Below, piece by piece: positions 1 through 9,309 of a stretch of 64,000 nt of DNA. The DNA comes from Bacilli bacterium (GTDB taxonomy: Bacteria > Bacillota_I > Bacilli_A > RF39 > UBA660): NCBI GenBank assembly GCA_017432825.1, contig JAFRIJ010000011.1, positions 98,591 through 162,590 on the forward strand, in the 5' to 3' direction. The position numbers and the translations under genes are program-made. Positions within the stretch are counted from its first letter, which is position 1, and each line of letters opens with the position of its first letter. The notes under the pieces were generated by a model. That model saw nothing but the letters and a program-made list of their open reading frames with translations, had not been told where the DNA came from and did no database searches.

Positions 1-361
1 CTTCTTTAACCCCAAGTTTTCCACCATTTAGTGTTGCAGCTAATTCCATCGAAATTGAAGGTATGCCAAAATTAAACCCTGGATAATTTATACTTTCTCC
101 TTCTACTAAATTAAAATTTGCTACTGCCCTGCGAATTTCAGCGCTTTTTTCGTTAAATTTACTTGCAATATCCGTTTCTAAAAGTTTTATTTTTTCTCCT
201 ATTTCATTTGCTAATGATCTAGCAGAATTTGATACCCAATTTTCATTAAATTCTTCAACTATTTGTTTAGCGTCTAAAACTATTTGTTCTTCGTAATCAC
301 TTGCTGCTTCTTTTAAACTAGTACACATGCTTGTTAGTTTTGACTGATCCATTGCAGCCAT
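1..361 (-). CDS. Putative type VII secretion WXG-like helical protein, C-terminus off window
   Basis: An open frame runs from an ATG at 361 (with an AAAGGAGATGAT ribosome site) off the left edge, giving 120 residues. The N-terminal part is an amphipathic helix, then NENWVSNSAR around residues 39-48, which resembles the W-x-G/S turn of WXG100 and related type VII substrates, then a second helix. It lies 3' of yukD and essC on the same strand. I infer a secreted substrate or substrate chaperone of this system. The family cannot be fixed because the C-terminus is missing. Confidence 0.6.
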   Translation of the reverse strand, partial: MAAMDQSKLTSMCTSLKEAASDYEEQIVLDAKQIVEEFNENWVSNSARSLANEIGEKIKLLETDIASKFNEKSAEIRRAVANFNLVEGESINYPGFNFGIPSISMELAATLNGGKLGVKE

Positions 362-433
362 TTATATCATCTCCTTTTATAAATATGGCTTATTTAATAG
401 TAGAATACTATTCTTTACATTTTCATTCTAACA

Positions 434-739
434 TTATACTAATTGATAGTCAATAGTTTTAACGTTATCTTTACATTCTTTGTTAGTTATTAATAATAGT
501 TCTGTACTATTTCTTATGTCCGTATTTATTACTATTTCATTATTATTATATATTCTATTATTTCGTTTATTTAATAATATATATTCTGCATTCATATCTA
601 GTTTAATTCCTTCTAAATCTGATACTGATTTTACTAGTAATTTTTTTATTTTCCATATTATTTCATTTACTGGTATAAGGATATCAAACGATGTATCTAA
701 TTCTGGTAATATTAATTTTATTAATACTTTATTATTCAT
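434..739 (-). CDS. yukD: YukD/EsaB-like ubiquitin-fold protein of the type VII secretion system
   Basis: About 101 residues, the size of the small ubiquitin-like YukD/EsaB proteins that accompany EssC. The N-terminal beta strand (KVLIKLILPELDTSFDILIP), a central Leu/Ile-rich helix and a closing strand (STELLLIT) fit the ubiquitin fold. The frame could begin at a GTG at 748. The ATG at 739 is preferred because it overlaps the essC stop (ATGAATAA) and has GGTG just upstream, so the two genes are translationally coupled. EsaB is known to be needed for secretion by this apparatus. Identification rests on size, fold pattern and position. Confidence 0.72.
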   Translation of the reverse strand: MNNKVLIKLILPELDTSFDILIPVNEIIWKIKKLLVKSVSDLEGIKLDMNAEYILLNKRNNRIYNNNEIVINTDIRNSTELLLITNKECKDNVKTIDYQLV

Positions 740-3700
740 TATTATCACCTACATCTTTAGTAATGAAATCTATCAGTTTTATTAGTGTTCCTGTACTTTC
801 TACTATATGATAACCCATATTATTTTTTATTTCTTTCGTCATTTCTCTTGTTAAATTAGTTAATCTTAATGTGCTTTGATCTGATACTCCTTTACCTATC
901 CATATTCCTTCATTTGTATTATAGAAGTCTTTAAACCAAGATTCATATGCATATGTTTTTATTTTATTAGCGTCTTCTACTGCAATAATAGATATATGCT
1001 CATATTTCTTTAGTAATTTATTAAATTCTTCTATTTTTTTATTATCATTTATTTTAGCTATAAATTTATCTAATCCATATATTAATATTATTCCTTCTAC
1101 TTGTTGTTTTTGTTCTATTAAACTATTTATTTGTTCTTGTAATTTATTAAATATTTCTTCTATATTTTCATTATAGTAATTATTATGATATTCTTTAGTT
1201 ATTGGTAATAGTTTAGATGTATCAAATATATATAGGTTAGTTTTTAAATATTTAAATAAGGCAATTAAACTTAATACAAAGTTTTTAGTATTATCTAGTT
1301 TATTAGATGTTATAATATTTCCTTGGTTTGCTAGAAAATCTATTGTAGATATTTCTAATTCTTTTTTGCTTATTCCTATTGGAATATTATGTATATTTGT
1401 TAGACTACTTTGTATTTCTTCAAAGGATACTATATTTGGTAATATAGGTATTTTTTTAGCAACTTTTTTATTTATTTCTTTTTGTTTATTTACAAATTCT
1501 ACTATATAATCATTTAATTTATCTTCATCTTCTATAATAGTTGCTGTTTGAAATTCATGTACTCCATCATTTTTTAGTACTCCTCTGCCAAAATTATCCC
1601 TTGGATATATTTTTGTTTTTGTACCAAATATTGATGTGTAATCAAATTGATCTTTTAATTTGAATGCGTAATTATTTTTACAGTTTGATGTTATTTTACT
1701 ATTTACTGAGTTAGTGGCATTTGCTGTTAATATAAATATTATTCCATATCTTTCAGAATCTCTTACTAATTCTGGTAATACATCATATAGATTTTGATTT
1801 GCTTCATAAATAGAATCATAATTATTTAATATTACTAACATTATAGGTAATTTATTAGGACTATTTTTAATGTAGTTTATATATTCTCCTCCATAGTCTG
1901 CAAACAGTTTTTTTCTAGAAGCTATTTCATTTCTAATTAGTTTTATTAAATTATTAAATTCTTCATCTTCCTCTTGATATACTATTCCACCTATATGTGG
2001 TAATTTACTATATTTTCGTAGTGATTCTGATCCATAATCAACTATATATACATTTATTTCTTCTGAAGTATGATTTTTTGTTATGGAATATATTAATGTA
2101 TTTATTAAATATTCTCTTTCACTACCATCATTCCCATATATTATAGTATTTCCATGCTCTAGTAAATTATATTTTACTATTCCTTGTTCTTGTTTTTCTG
2201 GAGCGTCATATTCTCCTATTACTGCTTCTATATTATATGGTGTATGTGTTACATTATATTTTTTTTCTAGATTATCTACTAGTATTATACTAGGAATATT
2301 TTCTAACCATAGTCTTTTTGCTTTTTTACCTGCTTGTTTTGCTACATTTATTATTGATTTTAGTATATTACCTAGTTGTTCTCCTTGTGGTTCTATTCTT
2401 ATACTATTACCAGCTTGAACTCTTTTTATGTAATTACCGCAATCATCTATAAAGTTAATGCTTTTATCTATCTGTTTTACTATTTTTTCTGATGGATAGT
2501 ATTTAGCACCACACCATCCTGATTGTCCTAGGGCATAATATTCATCGTATCCTACTTGCAAGTAGAATCTTCCTGCTTGTTTTAAATATGCTGCATCTGG
2601 TTTCTTTAACATTTCTTTACTATCTTGTTCATCTTGTACTTTTAAACATACTTTAAATTTAGAGTTAGACCATATTTGATCGTTTACTACACCACTAGGT
2701 TTTTGAGTTGCTAGAATAAGGTGTACTCCTAAAGAACGTCCTATACGTGCTACACTTATTAGATTATCCATAAAATCTGGTTGTTGACTTTTTAATTCAG
2801 CGAACTCATCACAAATTATAAATAAATGTGGAATTGGCTCTTTTAATCTTCCTTCTTTATAATATCGTTGATATTTATATATATCCATAGTGCTTTCTTC
2901 TAATATATCTCTTGCTTCATTAAACATATGTTGTCTTCTTTTTACTTCACTATCGATACTTACTAATGTTCTATCCATTTCTGCTTTATCTAAGTTGGTT
3001 ATGGTTCCTGCTAAATGGGGTAAAGATATTCCTGTTGTTTGATTTTCAAATGCTAAAGCTAATCCTCCACCTTTATAATCTATTAGGATAAATGACACAT
3101 CATCAGGACTATAATTTATACACATAGATAATATATAAGTTATTATAAATTCTGATTTACCACTACCTGTAGTACCTGCTATTAATCCATGAGGTCCATG
3201 ATATTTTTCATGTAAATCTAAGAACATTAAATCTCCTTGTTCATCTACTCCTATTTCAGCTCTTAAACTTGATGTAGAATCATTAGTATTCCATCTATTT
3301 AAAATATTTAATTGTTCAACTTTACCAACTTTCTCCATTTCCATAAATGTTATAGCATCAGGCAATTGTTTTAATCCTTCTTCAAATTCTATTGGTATAT
3401 TAGATAATAGATTTGTAATACTCATCATATCAATATTATAATTTATTTCATCATAGAATATTATTTGTTCTTGCTTTTCGTAAGAATTTTTTAATATACC
3501 ACCTTGATTATTAATTCCTAAAGATATAAAGTTATTACATTTACTAGGCAATTTACTTAATCTTTCTTCTAGTAATACTATACTAAAACCTAGGTTTTCA
3601 TCTATTTCAGTGATATTCTTTAAAAAATCAAATCTTTTTATTCTATTATAGTCATCTACAAAAATAATGTAATGTGGTTTAGGAAAATCTTCTTTATTGT

Positions 3701-5285
3701 TTATTCTCATGTTTACAACCATATTTAGATAGTCTGCTACATCTTTGCATGATTCTTGAGTTGAAGCAAAAAATCTAACATTTCTATTATTATCAAAGTT
3801 ATGATTTAAATATTTAATATAATCCCAATATTCTTCATTATTTTCGTTAGTAAATACTACTATTTTCAAGTCTTCATATGTATAAAAAGTTAATAATTGT
3901 AGAATTATATTATTTATAAATGCATGACTTTTATTAGAATTTCCCATTACTGCTGTTACTTTATTTTCTTTAAATGAATAGCCTATAGGTACATTTTCTA
4001 TATATTTAAATTCTTCTTTAATTTTATCTACTTGTTTTTTTAGTTCATCTTCATCAATAGTAAATCCTTTTTCAGGATAAGCAATATCAACGTTTAGTCT
4101 TTCATTACCTGTGCCAATTCTTACTTTTAAGAAGTCATCTTGATCTATTCTTTTATCCCAAAAATTTAACCCTCTTGTTTTTATTATGTTTAAGCATTCT
4201 TCTGTTGATATTAAATTTTCTATTAAGATATCTTTTTGTAATTTTGTTTCATTAGTTAATTCTATCTTTTTTTCTTCTAAATATTTATTGTATTTTTCTA
4301 ATATTTCTTTTTTTCTTTTCTTTTGTACTTTTTTATTATAATGACTTGTTATTGTTGGCCATAAAAGCATTGATACTAGCATTGCTATAGACACTAATAA
4401 AGAAGGCCATGAATCTTTTAGCGTTATTTCTTTAGAACCTAGTTTAGACATAGTACTTGCTACGGAAACAATTGAAGTCATACCCATCGTTAGCATTGGT
4501 CCTATTGTTAGTATTAACGGTATTTCTTGATTTTCTCCCAATTGAGGAGGATCACTTAATTCAATATGTTTTGTTTCTATCGTTCTTCTTATTCTTGGAG
4601 ACTTTGAATAGTATTCTTCTTTTGAATATAAATCTCTATCTTTTATTTCTATATTTTGATTTGGTTCTTGTTTTGGATAATTGTACTTTGTTAATTTAGA
4701 TAGTGATTCATTAACTATTAATCTATTTCCTTGGCTATTAATTAATACTGTATTAGATAAGAAAATTAGTTTTAGGCCATATATATTAATTGTGTCTCCT
4801 ATTTTAATAAAATAATTATTCTTTTTTATGCTTTTATTGTTTACATATATTATACTGTTGTTTCCTATATCTAATGTTAAATGGTTATCTTTATAAGATA
4901 TTTGGGCTACTGGCCCTTTAATATATTCACAGTTGTAATTTAAATTGCAATTATTATCATTTCCTATTAATAGGTTAATTGTTTGGTCATATTTATATGT
5001 AATTAGCTTATTATCATTTATATTAGTTATATATATTAAATAATTTTTATTATCTCTTCTTATTATATAGAATGTATTTGGTGTTGCTGGTATGTAATCT
5101 ACTGGTGCTCCATTATTTATAACTGTACTATCAGGAGTTGAATATAATACCCATTCATTATCTCTTGCTTCTATATTTATTAGCTTTGAATCTATATCAT
5201 TTTCGTCAAAGCTAAAACTACCAGACACTTCTTCTGGTAGGGACAAAGTAACTATTTTATTAGCTAGAAATAGATATATCTTCAT
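732..5285 (-). CDS. essC: Type VII secretion FtsK/SpoIIIE-family ATPase EssC
   Basis: A 1517-residue membrane motor, close to the usual EssC length. Residues 1-190 are beta-rich and look like the paired FHA-type domains. Two membrane helices lie near 255-277 and 290-312. A degenerate nucleotide-binding module follows (GNSNKS near 447), then the canonical FtsK/SpoIIIE motor with Walker A GTTGSGKS near 700 and Walker B LFIICDE. Two further degenerate modules follow (YGNDGSERE near 1050; a last one after 1300). EssC powers export of WXG100 and LXG proteins across the membrane. The gene overlaps yukD downstream and diverges from the lysozyme gene at 5415. EssA, EssB and EsaA are not in view and may lie left of the window. 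Confidence 0.93.
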   Translation of the reverse strand: MKIYLFLANKIVTLSLPEEVSGSFSFDENDIDSKLINIEARDNEWVLYSTPDSTVINNGAPVDYIPATPNTFYIIRRDNKNYLIYITNINDNKLITYKYDQTINLLIGNDNNCNLNYNCEYIKGPVAQISYKDNHLTLDIGNNSIIYVNNKSIKKNNYFIKIGDTINIYGLKLIFLSNTVLINSQGNRLIVNESLSKLTKYNYPKQEPNQNIEIKDRDLYSKEEYYSKSPRIRRTIETKHIELSDPPQLGENQEIPLILTIGPMLTMGMTSIVSVASTMSKLGSKEITLKDSWPSLLVSIAMLVSMLLWPTITSHYNKKVQKKRKKEILEKYNKYLEEKKIELTNETKLQKDILIENLISTEECLNIIKTRGLNFWDKRIDQDDFLKVRIGTGNERLNVDIAYPEKGFTIDEDELKKQVDKIKEEFKYIENVPIGYSFKENKVTAVMGNSNKSHAFINNIILQLLTFYTYEDLKIVVFTNENNEEYWDYIKYLNHNFDNNRNVRFFASTQESCKDVADYLNMVVNMRINNKEDFPKPHYIIFVDDYNRIKRFDFLKNITEIDENLGFSIVLLEERLSKLPSKCNNFISLGINNQGGILKNSYEKQEQIIFYDEINYNIDMMSITNLLSNIPIEFEEGLKQLPDAITFMEMEKVGKVEQLNILNRWNTNDSTSSLRAEIGVDEQGDLMFLDLHEKYHGPHGLIAGTTGSGKSEFIITYILSMCINYSPDDVSFILIDYKGGGLALAFENQTTGISLPHLAGTITNLDKAEMDRTLVSIDSEVKRRQHMFNEARDILEESTMDIYKYQRYYKEGRLKEPIPHLFIICDEFAELKSQQPDFMDNLISVARIGRSLGVHLILATQKPSGVVNDQIWSNSKFKVCLKVQDEQDSKEMLKKPDAAYLKQAGRFYLQVGYDEYYALGQSGWCGAKYYPSEKIVKQIDKSINFIDDCGNYIKRVQAGNSIRIEPQGEQLGNILKSIINVAKQAGKKAKRLWLENIPSIILVDNLEKKYNVTHTPYNIEAVIGEYDAPEKQEQGIVKYNLLEHGNTIIYGNDGSEREYLINTLIYSITKNHTSEEINVYIVDYGSESLRKYSKLPHIGGIVYQEEDEEFNNLIKLIRNEIASRKKLFADYGGEYINYIKNSPNKLPIMLVILNNYDSIYEANQNLYDVLPELVRDSERYGIIFILTANATNSVNSKITSNCKNNYAFKLKDQFDYTSIFGTKTKIYPRDNFGRGVLKNDGVHEFQTATIIEDEDKLNDYIVEFVNKQKEINKKVAKKIPILPNIVSFEEIQSSLTNIHNIPIGISKKELEISTIDFLANQGNIITSNKLDNTKNFVLSLIALFKYLKTNLYIFDTSKLLPITKEYHNNYYNENIEEIFNKLQEQINSLIEQKQQVEGIILIYGLDKFIAKINDNKKIEEFNKLLKKYEHISIIAVEDANKIKTYAYESWFKDFYNTNEGIWIGKGVSDQSTLRLTNLTREMTKEIKNNMGYHIVESTGTLIKLIDFITKDVGDNNE

Positions 5286-5414
5286 ATTAGCAACCCTACT
5301 TTCTATTTTAGTTAATTATAGCATATTTTTTAATACTATTTCAACTATATTTATTTATTTTATATTGAATTTATTATAAAAATATTGTATGATTTTTTTA
5401 GGTATGGTGATTAT

Positions 5415-6536
5415 ATGGATTATAAGATAAAAAAGAATGGGAAAATAATTATTGAATATCCTATAATTGATGGGGTGGTTGGACAAGGTAAAGTTATTAG
5501 TGATGGTAGTGATAGTGATACTGAAACAGTTGATATAGATAGTGATTATTCTATTCATAGTATTGGTGCTGCTGCTTATGATTATTCAAGCTATGATGAA
5601 AACAACACAAATAATGCTAATACTTCCTCAAACGATTACACAATTGATGCAGTAAAAAATGTTGGTGCCGCTTCATATGATTTTTCTAAAACTCATTATT
5701 ATGAAGAGAATATACATACTGGAAAAGAAGAACCTATTTCTGAAAAATCAAAGGAACATACAATTATTAATTTTCATGATAACCCTGAAATTAATAAAAG
5801 AATTAATATAATATTTACTGCCTATAATGGTTCTTTATTTGATGAGAATGGTAATATTACTATAGACTTACCAGAATATAATATGATGTCTGAAGATCAA
5901 AAATATAGATTTAAAAAATTTTATGAAGAATATAAACTTGATTTAAGTGATGAACAAATAGCTGCTTTACTTGGTAATATGAGGCAAGAAGAGCAGAGAT
6001 TTAATCCCGAGGAAAATACTGAAAGATTATTTGATCCTTATTATAAAGATAAATCTATTAACTTTTATGATTCAAAAACAGGTGCAATTATTTTAACTTT
6101 TGGGCCTGAAAGATTTAATTCTGATTATGATAGAGAATCTGCTAGAAATCGTGCAAGACAAAGTCATGGAGTTCCAGGTGCTGGTGGAATGGGACTAATG
6201 CAATGGACGGGAGGTTCTTGGAGCAACGAAAAAGGAAAATGGGCTGAAGAAGATAGTAAAAAAGCTTCTTTACTTAATTTTGCCAATGAATATGGAGGTA
6301 ATTGGTGGGGATTAGATACTCAATTACTGTTTTCTTTAAAGGAATTAGGTACAAAGTCAAGAGATTCTCATGAATATAGTTATGATAAGTTTATGAATTA
6401 TAAATATGATATCAATGGTGCTACCGCTTATTTTTGTGAATATTATGAACAACCAGGAAAAGATGAAGCACACTTAGATGATAGAAGAATTCCAGAAGCA
6501 AAAAAATATTATGAAGCAATAAAAAACTCAAAATAA
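5415..6536 (+). CDS. Phage-tail-lysozyme-domain protein divergent from essC
   Basis: About 373 residues from the ATG at 5415, which has a GGTGATT ribosome site; an upstream ATG at 5385 has none. There is no signal peptide. The N-terminal 100 residues are polar and carry an imperfect duplicated motif (IGAAAYDYS and VGAASYDFS). The C-terminal half, from LSDEQIAALLGNMRQEE to the end, resembles the phage tail lysozyme fold, with GAGGMGLMQWTGG and NWWGLDTQL as landmarks. It probably cleaves peptidoglycan. With no Sec signal and a position head-to-head with essC, it may leave by the type VII route or help that machine cross the wall; this is inference. A bidirectional terminator follows. Confidence 0.72.
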   Translation: MDYKIKKNGKIIIEYPIIDGVVGQGKVISDGSDSDTETVDIDSDYSIHSIGAAAYDYSSYDENNTNNANTSSNDYTIDAVKNVGAASYDFSKTHYYEENIHTGKEEPISEKSKEHTIINFHDNPEINKRINIIFTAYNGSLFDENGNITIDLPEYNMMSEDQKYRFKKFYEEYKLDLSDEQIAALLGNMRQEEQRFNPEENTERLFDPYYKDKSINFYDSKTGAIILTFGPERFNSDYDRESARNRARQSHGVPGAGGMGLMQWTGGSWSNEKGKWAEEDSKKASLLNFANEYGGNWWGLDTQLLFSLKELGTKSRDSHEYSYDKFMNYKYDINGATAYFCEYYEQPGKDEAHLDDRRIPEAKKYYEAIKNSK

Positions 6537-6561
6537 AAAAGAAGATTTTTCTTCTTTTTTT
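6535..6561. terminator. Bidirectional Rho-independent terminator
   Basis: AAGAAGA and TCTTCTT form a stem flanked by A-runs on one side and T-runs on the other. It ends both the lysozyme gene and the convergent DUF362 gene. Confidence 0.8.
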
Positions 6562-7444
6562 ATATTTCTATTAATTCATATTCAGTGTTACCTAATCCTA
6601 GTGATTCAGCGTATTCTGTTATATGTCTTCCTTCTTGTCTATCTACTCTTTCCATCATTTTGGTATGTCCTGGATCAGTTGAATTCCATATCATATCTAT
6701 AAACGCTTGGTCGTTTGCTACAGGGTCTAAGCTTGCAATAATACCTAAATCTTTCATTACAGGATCTCCTTGATTACAATCGCAGTCACAGTCTACAGAT
6801 ATTCTATTCATTACAGTTATATAGACAATTGGTTTGTTATTTTCTTTTAAATAATCTGAAACCGCTTTAGCTGCTTCAGCCATAGATTCAATAAAATCTT
6901 TTTGTTCATATTTACAACTCCAGCATTTATCTGGGTCTACGCTTTGACCGCAGCTATGAATATATGCTTTGCCATTTCTTGATGCTATTCCTATTGATTG
7001 ATTTTTTAGGTTTGCTCCAAATCCTCCCATAGCATGTCCTTTACCATGAGCTAAATTTACTATTGAATCGTAATTTTTAAAGTTTTCTCCTACTATATCA
7101 TATTTTAGATGTTTACCATTTTTTACTGGTATTTTAAATTCTCCATCTTTATCCATAATATCTACTTTAGCAAACTTTGTAAATCCATGTTCTTCAGCAA
7201 CTTTTATATGATCTTCATAGTTTGTTCTTGCTCCTGGATATGCTGTATTACATTCTATAATAGTTCCATTTAGCATTTTAACAAATGGTCCTATTAAATC
7301 AGCTTTTAAATATCCTTTAGCTCCCTTTTCTCCAGTAGATACTTTTACTCCTATGTTTCCTTTTAATTCTACTCCTAATTTTTCATATATTTTAATTAGG
7401 CTATCTGGTGTTATTTCTTTTATAAAATAAACTTTAGATTTCAT
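6560..7444 (-). CDS. DUF362 domain-containing protein
   Basis: 294 residues with the DUF362 layout: an N-terminal ISVKVSTGEKG-like region, GAKGYLKADLI, a central LAHGKGHAMGGFGANLKN segment and a cysteine-rich stretch (CGQSVDPDKCWSCKYEQ near 165-181; CDCDCNQGD near 219) that could bind an iron-sulfur cluster or zinc. Family members are often ferredoxin-like, but their reaction is not established. It begins 10 bases after the DUF1015 gene, so the pair is likely cotranscribed. Substrate unknown. Confidence 0.82.
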   Translation of the reverse strand: MKSKVYFIKEITPDSLIKIYEKLGVELKGNIGVKVSTGEKGAKGYLKADLIGPFVKMLNGTIIECNTAYPGARTNYEDHIKVAEEHGFTKFAKVDIMDKDGEFKIPVKNGKHLKYDIVGENFKNYDSIVNLAHGKGHAMGGFGANLKNQSIGIASRNGKAYIHSCGQSVDPDKCWSCKYEQKDFIESMAEAAKAVSDYLKENNKPIVYITVMNRISVDCDCDCNQGDPVMKDLGIIASLDPVANDQAFIDMIWNSTDPGHTKMMERVDRQEGRHITEYAESLGLGNTEYELIEI

Positions 7445-7454
7445 ATTATCTCCT

Positions 7455-8717
7455 TTATTTTATTTTTCTTGCTTCTAAATAATATCTTTTATCGTAGCTA
7501 TGTCCCATTGAGAACGTTTTTCTTGGTAATGCTCCATCTACTATTACAGTTTTAAATAATTCATCTTTTCTCATTGCTTTAAATAAGAACGCGATATTTC
7601 CTTCTTTACTACCCATACCTCTTGTTGTATCATCTCCGTGAATATAATCTATTTTTCCTTCGTGATTAGCTAGATAATCATCTAAAAACATTTGGATAGA
7701 TCCTACTGTTATGTTAGATTTTGGATTAGAAATATATATTTTTTTATCTATATCTTTAGTTACTACTTCTACTTCTTGTCCATTTCCATCTTCATTTATG
7801 TCATAATATTTATATAATTCATTTAATAAGTTTTCTGGATTAGTATTAAATATTACTCTATGAATTGGTTCAAATTCTAAGGCACTGCTATGAAGATTTA
7901 CTAATTCTACAAGAGCATATCTTGCTGGATGATTTAGATACTCTTCTTCAGGCATAGTTTCCTTTAATTTTTCGTAGCAAGCTTTAGCAGTTGCAAGAGA
8001 GTGGTTTCCATCTCCCATTGCAAATAATAATATGCCTTTGTCTTTTACGTTATATTTATTTTCAAAGTTTTCCTTATCTGCTAATAGCTCTAATTTATTA
8101 TTAATTTCTTCTTGTATTTCTTTATTTAGGTTATACCCTTTTATATGACCGCCTTTTTGCATTAAATCAAAATCATAGACTATATCACTATCTTTTACTT
8201 TATTTTTTAAATCTTCTATTATTTCTTTCTTGTCATCATCTATTAGGATCATAATATGTGGTAATTCTAATAAGGCGTTTTCTCTTACTTTCATTCTTGG
8301 TGGTATTCTTTCTATTACAGTTTTTTCAGTAGCTCTTATTGGTGTTTGAGATCCTTTTTCATAAGAATATGCTTCTAGGTCTACTACTCCTATTAATCCT
8401 TCTCTTACTTTCCCATCATTTTGTGTTCTTTCTATGTAGAACATTGTATCTTTATATTCATCAAATATATTATTATTAAGCATGTCCTCCATATTTTTAT
8501 TAATTCTTTTTATTCTTTCTTCTACATCATTATCTTCTAGATATATTTCAGGAAGTGTTATGTTTAATGTTGATGGATTATTTCCAACAATATTGTTTAC
8601 TTCTTGCCAGTAATCTGGTTCTGAAGTGTATTGATCACACGCTACTACACTCCATTTGTACATATCAATATTTTTTTTAGGAATTAATATATTCCCACTT
8701 TTAAATGGTATTTTCAT
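7455..8717 (-). CDS. DUF1015 family protein
   Basis: 420 residues, the usual size of DUF1015. Recognisable family signatures are the N-terminal VVACDQYTSEPDYWQEV, the central LLFAMGDGNHSLATAKACYE and the C-terminal FLFKAMRKDELF. In other Firmicutes the family is often found near serine or phosphoglycerate metabolism genes, but its activity is unproven and no such gene is adjacent here. It is the first gene of a two-gene unit with the DUF362 protein. A TATAAT sits about 20 bases upstream of the ATG (near 8735-8741), without a good -35. Confidence 0.85.
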   Translation of the reverse strand: MKIPFKSGNILIPKKNIDMYKWSVVACDQYTSEPDYWQEVNNIVGNNPSTLNITLPEIYLEDNDVEERIKRINKNMEDMLNNNIFDEYKDTMFYIERTQNDGKVREGLIGVVDLEAYSYEKGSQTPIRATEKTVIERIPPRMKVRENALLELPHIMILIDDDKKEIIEDLKNKVKDSDIVYDFDLMQKGGHIKGYNLNKEIQEEINNKLELLADKENFENKYNVKDKGILLFAMGDGNHSLATAKACYEKLKETMPEEEYLNHPARYALVELVNLHSSALEFEPIHRVIFNTNPENLLNELYKYYDINEDGNGQEVEVVTKDIDKKIYISNPKSNITVGSIQMFLDDYLANHEGKIDYIHGDDTTRGMGSKEGNIAFLFKAMRKDELFKTVIVDGALPRKTFSMGHSYDKRYYLEARKIK

Positions 8718-8897
8718 TTTCTCATCTCCAAAGATATTATAACATATGCTTTTAATAAAATAAATAGTAACTTAAAAGGAAAATACTTGTTCTATTTTAA
8801 TGACAAATAATTATTTGTGCTATATAATTATGTTGTTATTTTAATTTTTATTCTAAATAATATATGTGAATTTTTTTAGATATTGTAAGGAGATAGT

Positions 8898-9293
8898 ATG
8901 ATGAAAGTTTTATCAATTAAAGAACCTTTTGCTACGTTAATAAAAGATGGTATTAAAATATATGAAACAAGAAGTTGGAAAACAAATTATAGGGGTGAAA
9001 TATATATTCATGCTAGTAAATCATTAAGTAAATCTGATAATGTAGAAAAAGCTTTAAAATATTTAAAATCAGATATTAATCCTGGATATATATTATGTAA
9101 ATGTGAATTAGTTGATTGTATTCCAATGACAAAGGAATTTATTAATTATATTTATAATAATACAAATGAAGCTGATTATGGACGTTTTTCTGAAGAAAGA
9201 TTTGCATGGAAGATTAAAGTTCTTGAAATACTTCCTACTCCTATAAAAGCTAATGGAAAATTAGGTATTTGGAATTATAAAAACACTAACTAA
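8898..9293 (+). CDS. ASCH domain protein
   Basis: 131 residues. The opening KVLSIKEPFATLIKDGIKIYETRSWKT is a hallmark of ASCH domains (beta-barrel folds related to PUA that are thought to bind RNA or modified nucleotides), with an IYIHASK strand and a C-terminal GKLGIWNY. The second ATG (8901) is better spaced from AAGGAG than the first, so the protein may be one residue shorter. It is a monocistronic gene between a divergent DUF1015 gene and convergent trpB. The specific ligand or target cannot be deduced. Confidence 0.85.
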   Translation: MMKVLSIKEPFATLIKDGIKIYETRSWKTNYRGEIYIHASKSLSKSDNVEKALKYLKSDINPGYILCKCELVDCIPMTKEFINYIYNNTNEADYGRFSEERFAWKIKVLEILPTPIKANGKLGIWNYKNTN

Positions 9294-9309
9294 TTGTTAG
9301 TGCTTTTTA
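9277..9309. terminator. Bidirectional terminator between the ASCH gene and trpB
   Basis: CACTAAC at 9284-9290 pairs with GTTAGTG at 9296-9302. There are five As before and a CTTTTT after, so it works for both convergent genes; both stop codons sit in or at the edge of the hairpin. Confidence 0.8.
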
